Shown here: positions 55,770 to 64,000 of the stretch, piece by piece
Layout of the letters: every line of letters begins with the position of its first letter
Position numbering within the stretch: position 1 is the first letter of the stretch
NCBI RefSeq assembly: GCF_000218875.1
Contig: NC_015709.1
Location: 1,364,001 to 1,428,000 of the forward strand
DNA length: 64,000 nucleotides
Direction of reading: 5' to 3'
Source of the DNA: Zymomonas mobilis subsp. pomaceae ATCC 29192
GTDB taxonomy: Bacteria > Pseudomonadota > Alphaproteobacteria > Sphingomonadales > Sphingomonadaceae
Notes under the pieces: model-generated
The model's database searches: none
What the model was told of the DNA's origin: nothing
The model's input: only the letters and a program-made list of their open reading frames with translations
Made by a program: the position numbers and the translations under genes

Positions 55770-56348
55770 TTAGGCGCGTGCTTGCTGCCTATATAATGCG
55801 ATTTCACTCATAAAACGGGAATTATCGCCTGCTGCCAACCAGGGTGCTGCCCGACTGATGAACGCCAGCATCAAAGATAGGTCATCCATTTCACATTTGG
55901 CGTAATTACCTAAAACGTAACCATGAACACGTGATTTTTCTCCGGGGTGGCCAATACCCAGACGGACACGCCGGAAAGTTTCACCGATATGAGCGATTGT
56001 GGAACGAAGACCATTATGTCCCGCTGCACCGCCCCCTTTTTTAACTCTTACCTGCATGGGAGCAAGATCTAATTCATCGTGGAAGACGGTTATGTCTTCA
56101 GGGGCGAGTTTGTAAAAACGCATGGCTTCGCCAATGGCTCGTCCACTTTCATTCATAAAAGTGGCAGGCTTTAAGAGAAGGATGCGTTCGCTACCCATTC
56201 TTCCTAAAGCCGCTTCGCCTTGAAAAGCTTTTTTCCAAGGATCGAAATGAGCTTCTTCTGCGATTAAATCGACCGCCATAAAGCCAACATTATGCCGATT
56301 AAGTGCATATTGTGTCCCGGGATTACCAAGACCTGCCCAAATCTGCAT
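55770..56348 (-). CDS. pth: Peptidyl-tRNA hydrolase
   Basis: Pth frees peptides from tRNA that falls off the ribosome. The 192-residue protein has the family start IWAGLGNPGTQYALNRHNVGF, with the catalytic His in RHNVG, FMNESG, the HDELDL motif and GGGAAGHNGLRS. It lies downstream of rplY, with a terminator hairpin between them, and 54 bases upstream of ychF. Confidence 0.97.
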   Translation of the reverse strand: MQIWAGLGNPGTQYALNRHNVGFMAVDLIAEEAHFDPWKKAFQGEAALGRMGSERILLLKPATFMNESGRAIGEAMRFYKLAPEDITVFHDELDLAPMQVRVKKGGGAAGHNGLRSTIAHIGETFRRVRLGIGHPGEKSRVHGYVLGNYAKCEMDDLSLMLAFISRAAPWLAAGDNSRFMSEIALYRQQARA

Positions 56349-56387
56349 GTCGCTTTATCCTATGATCCTTAGCCTACAGTAAAAATA

Positions 56388-56413
56388 CCGCCTGCTCGGA
56401 ATAGAGCAGGCGG
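56388..56413 (-). terminator. Intrinsic terminator between rplY and pth
   Basis: CCGCCTGCTC pairs perfectly with GAGCAGGCGG (10 base pairs, six-base loop), and on the minus strand it is followed by TATTTTTACT. Most rplY transcripts should end here, leaving pth-ychF to read-through or their own promoter. Confidence 0.85.
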
Positions 56414-56420
56414 ATAACGC

Positions 56421-57056
56421 TTATTCAGCAGTTTTTTCTTCTGCGGTTGCTTCAGCCTCTTCGGCTTCTTCATTCTCGCTGCTCTTCATACCTGAAGGCG
56501 CAATAATGGTTGCAACAGTGGGCTCATGCTCATCATGTGCTAATTCAACACCAGCTGGCAATTTCAGCTGATTGATATGAATAGAGTCGCCGACTTCAAG
56601 ACCTTCAACCGAAACTTCGATCTGTTCTGGAATATCGGTAGCTTTAACTTTCAGCTTCAACTCATGATGAATAATATTGAGAACACCACCGCGTTTGATG
56701 CCAGGTGATTTTTCTTCATCAACATAAGAAACCGGAATTGCGACCTCGATCATGCTGGTAGCACTGACGCGAAGGAAGTCCACATGTAAAGCCCGATCCG
56801 TTACCGGATGAAACTGAACATCTTTTGGTAAAGTCGGGATTTTCTTACCATCAACGGTAAGGGTCACAACCGAGTTCATAAAATGACCCGTGTTCAACAT
56901 CTTGAACAGGGCAATTTCTTCTACCGTGATAGCAACAGCTGGTGTTTTATCGCCATAAATAACAGCCGGAACAAGACCTTCGCGACGAATAGCACGGGAG
57001 GCTCCCTTGCCAGCCCGGTCGCGTTTTTTAGCCAACAGGTTGAGCGTTTCGCTCAT
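56421..57056 (-). CDS. rplY: 50S ribosomal protein L25/general stress protein Ctc
   Basis: L25 binds 5S rRNA in the large subunit. The long, CTC-type protein has 211 residues from the ATG at 57056: an N-terminal L25 domain (AKKRDRAGKGASRAIRREG) and a C-terminal beta domain, ending in a Glu/Ala-rich tail. GGAG lies seven bases before that ATG, better than for the ATG at 57068. A structured, GC-richer leader precedes it. In relatives this gene is often next to pth and ychF, as here. Confidence 0.96.
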   Translation of the reverse strand: MSETLNLLAKKRDRAGKGASRAIRREGLVPAVIYGDKTPAVAITVEEIALFKMLNTGHFMNSVVTLTVDGKKIPTLPKDVQFHPVTDRALHVDFLRVSATSMIEVAIPVSYVDEEKSPGIKRGGVLNIIHHELKLKVKATDIPEQIEVSVEGLEVGDSIHINQLKLPAGVELAHDEHEPTVATIIAPSGMKSSENEEAEEAEATAEEKTAE

Positions 57057-57068
57057 CTTATTCTCCAA

Positions 57069-57445
57069 AGTTAGTTTTAAAGTGGGGCCGCCTCCAGGGA
57101 TGACTGGCCTACTGAGGAGCGCTCATAAAGGAGGAGATAGCTTCCGACAAGCCGCTATCCGATAAAACCAGCTATTTTAGTCATATATTTAGGTATTTTT
57201 TCTTTATAAATAACGGTTTTAATGTTTTTATAAAATTCTAATAAAATCATTGGATTTTTCTGTATTTTTAAATGTTTTTAGAGAATTAATATTAAGTAAA
57301 TTTATTTATTGAAATAAATTTTTCCTTTAAAGATAGTAATGCGTTTATAATTTATTAATTTTAAGATGTTATTTTTTAAAAAAATTACTTATTTTGTATT
57401 TTATAATATTTATAATATATTGAACTACTTTTGTTATTGAAAAAA
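57069..57445. other. Intergenic region with structured rplY leader and very AT-rich part
   Basis: 57069-57170 (the rplY leader on the minus strand) is GC-richer and can fold, for example GATAGC with GCTATC and GGCC with GGCC around a CCAG/CTGG stem. 57171-57445 is extremely AT-rich with no frame, repeat or known motif. In many relatives rpmF and plsX follow the DUF177 gene; they are not here. Confidence 0.5.
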
Positions 57446-57985
57446 TTATTTGTTAGCGATTTTTTGTTTTAATATTTTTAAAGCCGAAAAAGGCCCAATA
57501 TCTTCTTCTGAAACCACGCCTGCTTTTTGTAAAAGTTGATCGGCTTGTGGATGGCGGGGAAAAGCTGGCAGCGATAAGATTAGAGTTTCAGCAACAGCTT
57601 CTCCAAGATCAAGCCGATTATGCGTATAAAAGAGCACATCACAATCTTCCGAAGATAATTCTATTTCCTCTTCAGAAGAGACAGAAGACGTCTCGGGTAT
57701 AAATTTTAAAGAGAAACCTTCTCGAACAGAAGTCGGCAGAGGAAGTCCCGTGGCAGAACAATTCTGGCATACTTCAGCTTTAAGCTTTCCCGTTGCCAGA
57801 ACTGTTTTTCCTTCACGATGTAAATCGATTGAGGCTTCCAATGTTTTTATCGCTTCAAGAGAAAATCTCTTAGCTAAAGCGGCTTTTTCTTCTTCATTTG
57901 CGGTCAAAGTTATCGTGTGAACTTGTTCACCGATATGGTCTAGGGTAACGATACGTGAAAATTCTGGAGATACAGATGTGTTCAT
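57446..57985 (-). CDS. DUF177/YceD-family protein
   Basis: The DUF177 family is linked to 23S rRNA accumulation and ribosome biogenesis in other organisms. The ATG at 57985 has GGGAG five bases upstream and gives 179 residues starting MNTSVSPEFSRIV; an earlier ATG (58015) is less likely. A CxxC pair is in VCQNCSATG, and a Glu/Ser-rich acidic stretch lies near residues 115-125. It is divergent from bamE, as is common in alphaproteobacteria. Confidence 0.85.
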   Translation of the reverse strand: MNTSVSPEFSRIVTLDHIGEQVHTITLTANEEEKAALAKRFSLEAIKTLEASIDLHREGKTVLATGKLKAEVCQNCSATGLPLPTSVREGFSLKFIPETSSVSSEEEIELSSEDCDVLFYTHNRLDLGEAVAETLILSLPAFPRHPQADQLLQKAGVVSEEDIGPFSALKILKQKIANK

Positions 57986-58205
57986 CGGGCGTCTCCCGAA
58001 AGAATGAATGGACATAGGCTATCAGATTAAACGTTTTTTCAGTTTGTCCAAATTGAAAAAAACCTCTAATCAGATAAAAAACAGCGGTTTTCAGAAAATA
58101 TAGTTCAATATAGCCCCCGTTAAGGGGATTAACCAGATTTAGACGATAAAAATTTCAAGGGTGGCCTTTGCCCAAAGCAGAGGAAGACGGAGTATATATC
58201 TCAAT

Positions 58206-58700
58206 ATGACCATCAACCGGTTGGGAATAAAAGGTAAAGCGGGCCTATTACTTATGTTGGCCAGCTTATCCACAGGCTGTACCCGAATACGAGATCATCG
58301 TGGATATATGGTCGATAAAGTTATGGTACAATCTGTTTCACCCGGTGTGGATAACCGACAATCCGTTGAAAAAACTTTGGGCCGTCCGACCTTGGCAGGC
58401 GAATTTGACCCTAATGTCTGGTATTATATGAGTATCGACACCAAACAGCTCGTTTTTTCATTACCTAAAGCGTACAAACAAAATGTATTAGCTGTATATT
58501 TTGATCGTAGAGGAACGGTTTCAAGAGTTGAAACCATGGGGCTTGAACATACTGTTCATATTCATCCTATCCGTGACCAAACACCTACTCTTAGTATCCA
58601 TCGGGGCTTTTTGGCAGAATTGTTTAACAATGTTGCCGCCGTGGGGGGTATGGCAGGTATGACACCTGTTGGTGCTGGACCGGGTGGAACAACGCCTTAA
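58206..58700 (+). CDS. bamE: Outer-membrane assembly lipoprotein BamE
   Basis: BamE is a lipoprotein of the BAM complex that inserts outer-membrane proteins. From the ATG at 58206 the protein has 164 residues, with a signal peptide and the lipobox LSTGC. The SmpA/OmlA domain follows, with LGRPT and WYYM segments. A GTG at 58161 would add 15 residues before the signal peptide and is less likely. It is followed 39 bases later by mutS. Confidence 0.9.
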   Translation: MTINRLGIKGKAGLLLMLASLSTGCTRIRDHRGYMVDKVMVQSVSPGVDNRQSVEKTLGRPTLAGEFDPNVWYYMSIDTKQLVFSLPKAYKQNVLAVYFDRRGTVSRVETMGLEHTVHIHPIRDQTPTLSIHRGFLAELFNNVAAVGGMAGMTPVGAGPGGTTP

Positions 58701-58739
58701 ATTTAGGAGAGATACTTCTAGATTTTTCGTTATTCTTTT

Positions 58740-61430
58740 ATGGTTGATTTGATTTCTGTGGCTACAAAAAACAAGATATCTGAAAAAGGCGCGTCTACAA
58801 AATCCGGTAGTACAACGCCGATGATGGAACAATATTACGAATTAAAAAGGCAGGTTCAAGACTGCCTCCTGTTCTATCGTATGGGCGATTTTTTTGAGCT
58901 GTTTTTTGAAGATGCCAAGCGCGCTTCTGCTATTTTAGATATCGCGCTTACTAGCCGAGGCGCCCATATCGGGGAAGCTATACCTATGTGCGGGGTACCC
59001 GCTCATTCGGTTGAAAGTTATTTAGCCCGATTAATCAAGGCTGGTTGCCGGGTAGCTATTGCTGATCAAATAGAAACGCCCGCGCAAGCAAAAAAACGGG
59101 GCGGCTCTAAAGCGTTAGTAAAGCGTGCTATTATTCGCGTTGTTACGGCCGGAACCTTAACAGAAGAGGCTCTCCTTGATGCCCGATCAGCTAATTGGCT
59201 AGTCGCTATTGCAAAAACGGGTGATGAGATAGGGTTAGCCGCTGCCGATATTTCAACAGGTCGTTTTGAAACGCTATCAATCAGTGAATCCCGTCTTGAT
59301 TCAGAATTAGCGCGCTTGGCCGCGGCTGAAATTATTGCCCCTGAAGGTCTTCTCAATGAAGACGCTTTTAGTAAACGTTTATCAAATGCTGTTTCCCTTG
59401 ATGACCATAATTTTAATAGTCATCACGGTGAAAAATGCCTGCTTAATATTTTTAAAGTCTCTACATTAGAAAGCTTTGGTTTATTCACTCATGCTGAATT
59501 GGCCGCGGCTGATGGGTTAATTGCGTGGCTAGACCGTGCAGGCCAAGGTAAGTTACCTTTTTTGCAGCGACCCGTTCGGCATGCCCACGCCGATCATATG
59601 TTGATTGATGCGGCGACCCGTACCAGCTTGGAATTAACTGAGGCAACAGGGGGAGGGCGCGTCGGTAGTTTAGCCGCTTCTGTTGATTACTTGGTAACAG
59701 GGGCCGGGACCCGTTTGCTGACGGCTGATATTAGCGCGCCTTTAATGGATATTGATCGTATCCATCAAAGGCTGGATTTGGTCGAACTTTTTTTCAAGAA
59801 TAGTCTATTACGTGAGGAAATACGCGAGCGGTTAAAAGGCTCCCCCGATATTGCCCGCGTTTTAGGACGATTGGTTGCTGATCGGGGCACACCCCGCGAT
59901 TTAAGTTTATTACGGGATGGATTGAAGGGCGCTTTTTCCCTTTATGAGAGTCTTATCAAGTTAGATGATCGGCCTTCTCTACTCGAACAGCTATTACCTT
60001 CTTTCCGAGGTCATGGTGCGCTGGTTGATCTCTTGGAACGTGCCTTGGTTGAACAGCCGCCTATCGACGCCTCGCAAGGCAATTTTATTGCCAAGGGTTA
60101 TGATACGGCTTTAGATGAATTACGGGAAATGGGCGGCGAAAGTCGTCGCGCGATTGCAGGATTAGAAGCCACTTATCGCGAAAAAACCGGTATTAATGCC
60201 TTAAAAATTCGTCATAATAATGTGCTTGGTTATCATATAGAAGTGCCTGCTCGGCATGCTGATACGTTGATGCAGGCTGATTCCGGCTTTACACATCGTC
60301 AGACTTTATCTGGGGTTGTTCGTTTCAATGCAGCTGAACTTCATGAGCAGGCCATACGAGCAACACAGGCCGGCGTTCAAGCGATCGCCACAGAAACAAA
60401 ACATCTCGAAACATTAATTACACAGGCTTTGGAACAACGTGATTCGATAGCAGCCTGTGCCGATGCCTTGGCGCGTCTTGATGTCGCTACTGGTTTGGCT
60501 GAATGTGCAGTACAAGGAAACTGGATACGACCTGATGTCGATAATTCCGTTAATTTTGATATTGTAAAGGGACGTCATCCGGTTGTTGAAGCCGCGCTTT
60601 CTAAATCTGGAGAGCGTTTTGTTGCTAATGACATAGATCTTAATCCTGCTAATCGATTGTGGCTTGTAACTGGCCCGAATATGGGGGGAAAATCTACTTT
60701 TCTAAGACAAAATGCATTACTGGCGGTTTTGGCGCAGGCAGGTAGTTTTGTTCCTGCTGAAAAAGCACGAATAGGATTGGTTGATCGTTTGTTTAGTCGT
60801 GTGGGTGCCTCTGACAATCTGGCGCGCGGACGTTCGACCTTTATGGTTGAAATGGTCGAAACGGCTGCCATATTGGCGCAAGCCACGAAAAAAAGTTTTG
60901 TTATTTTGGATGAGGTCGGACGTGGTACCTCTACCTATGATGGCCTTGCCATTGCATGGGCTGTTGTCGAAGCTATCCATGATATGAATGAATGTCGCTG
61001 CTTGTTTGCGACTCACTATCACGAATTGACACAATTAGCGTCGCGTCTTCCCACTTTGTCGCTTCATCATGTGCGGGCAAAAGAGTGGAAAGGGGACCTT
61101 ATTTTACTCCATGAGATGGCAGAAGGGGCTGCTGATCGAAGTTATGGCATCGAAGTTGCCCGCCTAGCCGGATTACCCCCTGTAGTTTTAAGTCGTGCGC
61201 GTGAGGTCTTGCAGCGTTTAGAGAGTGAAGGTGATAAAAAGGGGGCTTTTGCTGCACCTTTTTCGGATATGCCGCTGTTTGAAAAAGAGGACGCTGCACC
61301 CCAATTATTAGAAAAAGATGCCCTTCATGAAGCAGTCATTACTTTGGATGCGGACGCTTTGACACCCCGTCAAGCCTTAGAAATGATCTATAAGCTGAAA
61401 GAACTGGTAGCGAAGGATAAGGTGATGTAA
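58740..61430 (+). CDS. mutS: DNA mismatch repair protein MutS
   Basis: MutS recognises mismatches. The 896-residue protein has the N-terminal mismatch-binding [15 protein letters not shown] (Phe-x-Glu), the core and lever domains, and the ATPase domain with [45 protein letters not shown] and the ATHYHEL motif. The length is normal. It is followed by infC on the same strand. No mutL is nearby. Confidence 0.97.
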   Translation: MVDLISVATKNKISEKGASTKSGSTTPMMEQYYELKRQVQDCLLFYRMGDFFELFFEDAKRASAILDIALTSRGAHIGEAIPMCGVPAHSVESYLARLIKAGCRVAIADQIETPAQAKKRGGSKALVKRAIIRVVTAGTLTEEALLDARSANWLVAIAKTGDEIGLAAADISTGRFETLSISESRLDSELARLAAAEIIAPEGLLNEDAFSKRLSNAVSLDDHNFNSHHGEKCLLNIFKVSTLESFGLFTHAELAAADGLIAWLDRAGQGKLPFLQRPVRHAHADHMLIDAATRTSLELTEATGGGRVGSLAASVDYLVTGAGTRLLTADISAPLMDIDRIHQRLDLVELFFKNSLLREEIRERLKGSPDIARVLGRLVADRGTPRDLSLLRDGLKGAFSLYESLIKLDDRPSLLEQLLPSFRGHGALVDLLERALVEQPPIDASQGNFIAKGYDTALDELREMGGESRRAIAGLEATYREKTGINALKIRHNNVLGYHIEVPARHADTLMQADSGFTHRQTLSGVVRFNAAELHEQAIRATQAGVQAIATETKHLETLITQALEQRDSIAACADALARLDVATGLAECAVQGNWIRPDVDNSVNFDIVKGRHPVVEAALSKSGERFVANDIDLNPANRLWLVTGPNMGGKSTFLRQNALLAVLAQAGSFVPAEKARIGLVDRLFSRVGASDNLARGRSTFMVEMVETAAILAQATKKSFVILDEVGRGTSTYDGLAIAWAVVEAIHDMNECRCLFATHYHELTQLASRLPTLSLHHVRAKEWKGDLILLHEMAEGAADRSYGIEVARLAGLPPVVLSRAREVLQRLESEGDKKGAFAAPFSDMPLFEKEDAAPQLLEKDALHEAVITLDADALTPRQALEMIYKLKELVAKDKVM

Positions 61431-61530
61431 AAGAAAAATATATTCTCTCACTTTTTCTTCATGTCTTTTTAGCCTAAGTGAGGGATGTTTGACGCTTAAT
61501 GCATCATAAATAATTACAGGAGAATCCGCT

Positions 61531-62082
61531 ATACGTCCGCCGATGATGAGGCGCCCTCATGGTCAGGCAGCTATGCCGATGAGTGGCCCACGCTATAATG
61601 AGTTCATACAAAGTCCCCGTGTACGTGTGATTGATGAGAATGGTGAAAATCTTGGCGTCATGTACACACGTCAGGCGATGGAACAGGCGATGGAGGTAGG
61701 CCTTGATCTGGTCGAGGTTTCTCCCAATGCTGATCCGCCTGTTGCCAAATTTCTGGATGTTGGCAAATACAAGTATGAAGCCCAGAAAAAGGCTAATCTT
61801 GCCCGTAAAACCCAGAAAACACAGGAAATCAAGGAAATCAAGCTGCGTCCTAATATCGACCAGCATGATTATGAAACCAAGATGAAAAAGGTCTTCCAGT
61901 TTTTGGAAGAAGGCGACAAGGTAAAGATAACCTTACGTTTCCGTGGCCGTGAAATGGCGCATGGCCAGCTTGGTATGCAGGTCATGCAGCGTGTTCAGGT
62001 CGATACGCAGGAAGTCGCTAAAGTTGAGCAGCATCCCCGTATGGAAGGCCGTCAGATGTTGATGGTCGTAGCGCCTAAGTAA
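61531..62082 (+). CDS. infC: Translation initiation factor IF-3, probable AUA start
   Basis: IF-3 checks start codon and initiator tRNA on the 30S subunit. The protein from 61531 has 183 residues, with the N-domain [20 protein letters not shown] and the C-domain [16 protein letters not shown]. The ribosome site AGGAG (61518-61522) is eight bases before an in-frame ATA at 61531, but 20 bases before the first ATG (61543), so an AUA start is the better choice. Non-AUG starts are a known trait of infC, used for self-limitation. The N-domain linker is complete. A terminator follows. Confidence 0.9.
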   Translation: MRPPMMRRPHGQAAMPMSGPRYNEFIQSPRVRVIDENGENLGVMYTRQAMEQAMEVGLDLVEVSPNADPPVAKFLDVGKYKYEAQKKANLARKTQKTQEIKEIKLRPNIDQHDYETKMKKVFQFLEEGDKVKITLRFRGREMAHGQLGMQVMQRVQVDTQEVAKVEQHPRMEGRQMLMVVAPK

Positions 62083-62098
62083 AAAATTTAACCTAGCA

Positions 62099-62130
62099 AT
62101 GACGCGGCTTGAAAGCCGCGTCATGTGCTT
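62099..62130 (+). terminator. Intrinsic terminator of infC
   Basis: ATGACGCGGCTT and AAGCCGCGTCAT form a strong stem (outer ten base pairs), followed by GTGCTTTT. It lies between infC and the convergent gpsA gene. Thus infC is not co-transcribed with rpmI-rplT here, at least within this window. Confidence 0.8.
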
Positions 62131-63153
62131 TTAAGCGATAGCGTAATATTCGTCTTGTAAAGGACGATTTAGTACTGCATCGACAACTGATTTTAAAGAT
62201 TCTCCCCTGATTAAGGCGCAAATCGCTGAAATAAGGGGCATCTCTACTTTGAGTCGGGCGGCAAGCCGCTCTAAAACAGGTGCTGTAAAAACACCTTCTG
62301 TGGTTACAGCTTTAATTTTTTGTTGTTCTTCAAAACTGTATCCCTGTCCTAATTTTTTACCGAATGTAAAATTGCGAGACAAATCAGAAGAACAGGTCAA
62401 AACCAAATCCCCCAAACCTGATAGGCCTGTCAGAGTTTCTTGTTTTGCCCCTAAGGCTATCCCAAGCCGAGTCATCTCGGCGAAACCACGGCTAATAATA
62501 GCGGCACGGGCATTATGGCCCAGTTCTGCGCCCGCAACTACCCCGCAGGCTATCGCTAATACATTCTTGATAGCACCGCCAACGTCAGCGCCAATGACGT
62601 CACATGACGCATAGGGCCTGAAGGTTGGGATTGCTAAACGCTCCATTAAACCATACCGAATCGAGGCTTCTTTTGCGGCTAAAGTAACCGCTGTCGGTAG
62701 ATTACGCGCTACTTCACTGGCAAAAGTAGGGCCCGATAACAAACCGATAGGTCTATTGGGGAAAATTTCTGCCGCTAACTGTGACATTAATAGCCCTGAA
62801 TGCGCTTCAATTCCTTTCGCACACAGAATTAAAGGGCGATCATCGTCAGGTAATAAATTCAGTACAGAACGCATTTTCTGTGCTGGAATAGCCACTAAAA
62901 AAGCCGAAACATTTTTGAGATCTTCAAGTTTATCGGTCGCATGAAGCGATTTTGGTAAGGAAATATCGGGTAAATAATCGGGATTTATGTGTCTTTCATT
63001 GATAGCACAGACAACATTGTGGCGTCTTCCCCATAAGGTTGCAGGTCCATTATGGCTTGCTACCATTGCCAAAGCCGTTCCCCATGCGCCCGTACCAAGG
63101 ATACCGATATGAGGAAATATTTTGGCTTCTTCTCGTTTTTTTTCAGAAGACAT
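62131..63153 (-). CDS. gpsA: Glycerol-3-phosphate dehydrogenase [NAD(P)+]
   Basis: GpsA makes sn-glycerol-3-phosphate from DHAP for phospholipid synthesis. The 340-residue protein has the NAD-binding loop GILGTGAWGTALA and the later LLSGPTFASEVA, the catalytic Lys region GGAIKNVLAIACG, and LTGLSGLGDLVLTC. It follows tsaD with a 1-base gap, so the two form an operon. The N-terminal 14 residues are charged and non-conserved. Confidence 0.95.
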   Translation of the reverse strand: MSSEKKREEAKIFPHIGILGTGAWGTALAMVASHNGPATLWGRRHNVVCAINERHINPDYLPDISLPKSLHATDKLEDLKNVSAFLVAIPAQKMRSVLNLLPDDDRPLILCAKGIEAHSGLLMSQLAAEIFPNRPIGLLSGPTFASEVARNLPTAVTLAAKEASIRYGLMERLAIPTFRPYASCDVIGADVGGAIKNVLAIACGVVAGAELGHNARAAIISRGFAEMTRLGIALGAKQETLTGLSGLGDLVLTCSSDLSRNFTFGKKLGQGYSFEEQQKIKAVTTEGVFTAPVLERLAARLKVEMPLISAICALIRGESLKSVVDAVLNRPLQDEYYAIA

Positions 63154-63154
63154 T

Positions 63155-64000
63155 TTACGCTTTTACTCCAGCACCACGAGCTTTTTCTGCATAAGGATCC
63201 AAAGGCCAACGGGCTTTTGCTGGAATATCCAGACCGTCTATCATTCCTAAACGAAAGCGTTCAAGACCGGCCCATGCAATCATAGCGCCATTATCCGTGC
63301 ATAACCAAGGCGGGGGGGCGACAAGCGGTAAATGATGCTCTTCTGCTAATTTTATAAGCGCTGGTCTAATCGCTGTATTCGCCGCCATACCTCCCGCAAT
63401 GACAAACGCATTAACCGAGATGCCTTCACCTTCGATTTTTTTGAGTGCTTTTTGGCTACGATTAACGAGACAATCGATAACAGCCTGCTGAAAAGAGGCC
63501 GCTATATCAGCGCGTTTATATTGACCGGATTGATGTGCACGTAAGACAGCCGTTTTCAAACCTGCAAAAGAAAAATGAGGCTCCTGACTATGAATCAAAG
63601 GACGAGGTAAGGGTACTGCATGGGGATCGCCTTTAAGCGCTTCCTGTTCAACAGCTGGCCCACCCGGAAACCCAAGCCCTAAAATTTTGGCAGTTTTGTC
63701 AAAGGCTTCCCCACCCGCATCATCAATAGTTGTCGCGAGGCGACGATAGACACCCACATTTTGCACTAACAAAATTTGACAATGACCACCAGAAATCAGC
63801 AACAGGAGATAGGGAAAATTGAGTGATTGGTTTGCTAATCTAGGCGTTAAAGCGTGACCTTCAAGATGATTTACGGCGATTAAAGGTTTGTTACAAGCCA
63901 GCGATAGCGCTTTTCCCGTTACTAACCCCACCATCACACCACCGATAAGACCCGGGCCTGCAGTAGCAGCAATCGCATCTATATCTGTCAGATTTTTATC
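63155..64000 (-). CDS. tsaD: tRNA N6-adenosine threonylcarbamoyltransferase TsaD, N-terminus outside window
   Basis: TsaD makes t6A37 in tRNAs that read ANN codons. The visible ~281 residues start before the right edge with a segment DIDAIAATAGPGLIGGVMVGL and contain the metal-binding HLEGHA (HxxxH), LLLISGGHCQI, AFDKTAKILGLGFPGGPAVE and the C-terminal metal site CTDNGAMIAWAGLE. An internal GTG at 63937 is not the real start, because the frame continues to the edge with family sequence. It is one base upstream of gpsA. Confidence 0.95.
   Translation of the reverse strand, partial: DKNLTDIDAIAATAGPGLIGGVMVGLVTGKALSLACNKPLIAVNHLEGHALTPRLANQSLNFPYLLLLISGGHCQILLVQNVGVYRRLATTIDDAGGEAFDKTAKILGLGFPGGPAVEQEALKGDPHAVPLPRPLIHSQEPHFSFAGLKTAVLRAHQSGQYKRADIAASFQQAVIDCLVNRSQKALKKIEGEGISVNAFVIAGGMAANTAIRPALIKLAEEHHLPLVAPPPWLCTDNGAMIAWAGLERFRLGMIDGLDIPAKARWPLDPYAEKARGAGVKA

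Overview
The window looks like chromosomal DNA of a Zymomonas-type bacterium (Sphingomonadales, Alphaproteobacteria). Gene orders are typical of alphaproteobacteria (mnmG-rsmG-parA-parB, the DUF177 gene divergent from bamE, rplY/pth/ychF, groS-groL with a CIRCE element). Base composition is moderate to AT-rich, unlike the GC-rich sphingomonads, and there is a fructan-type GH32 hydrolase. The species name is inferred from these traits; no database was searched. No insertion sequence, prophage, CRISPR array, tRNA or rRNA was seen.

Layout. 1-1822: quinone oxidoreductase (cut by the left edge), dienelactone hydrolase and Ogt DNA repair methyltransferase, all on the minus strand. 2117-9566: tRNA-modification and chromosome-partition block (mnmE, mnmG, rsmG, parA, parB), with a GH32 fructosidase gene and very AT-rich DNA between mnmE and mnmG, and two parS-like sites. 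9585-16279: minus-strand MFS exporter, secreted protein, class 1-like dihydroorotate dehydrogenase and ComEC. 16455-19355: gltX and gltA. 19359-23530: minus-strand set of a nucleotidyltransferase-like membrane protein, a DUF2336 protein and a histidine-kinase-like protein without its usual histidine. 23724-32249: a large coiled-coil membrane protein with 40-residue repeats, a secreted protein, a GT4 glycosyltransferase, recN and malic enzyme. 32363-34557: groS-groL with a sigma32-type promoter and a CIRCE operator. 34881-39764: sppA, then a ubiT-ubiU gene fusion and ubiV. 39727-45279: an LTA-synthase-like phosphotransferase divergent from a KpsS-like capsule protein, then priA. 45489-51333: Gly-rich secreted protein, thioredoxin-like protein and a biotin cluster (bioA divergent from bioF, a BioH-like esterase and a bioC-bioD fusion). 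51369-64000: xerC, gshB, an HrgA-like gene, ychF, pth, rplY, DUF177, bamE, mutS, infC, gpsA and tsaD (cut by the right edge).

How the genes work together. Many neighbours overlap by ATGA or TAATG, which suggests translational coupling (DLH/oxidoreductase, mnmG/rsmG, rsmG/parA, parA/parB, DUF2336/kinase, ubiTU/ubiV, bioF/bioH-like/bioCD). The most notable unit is ubiTU-ubiV, which should encode the O2-independent hydroxylation route to ubiquinone. That fits an organism that makes quinone while fermenting. UbiT is fused to UbiU, and one of the four expected Fe-S cysteines of UbiU is a serine. Other unusual points are the AUA start of infC, the bioC-bioD fusion, the histidine-less kinase paired with DUF2336, and the GH32 gene placed inside a conserved housekeeping cluster.
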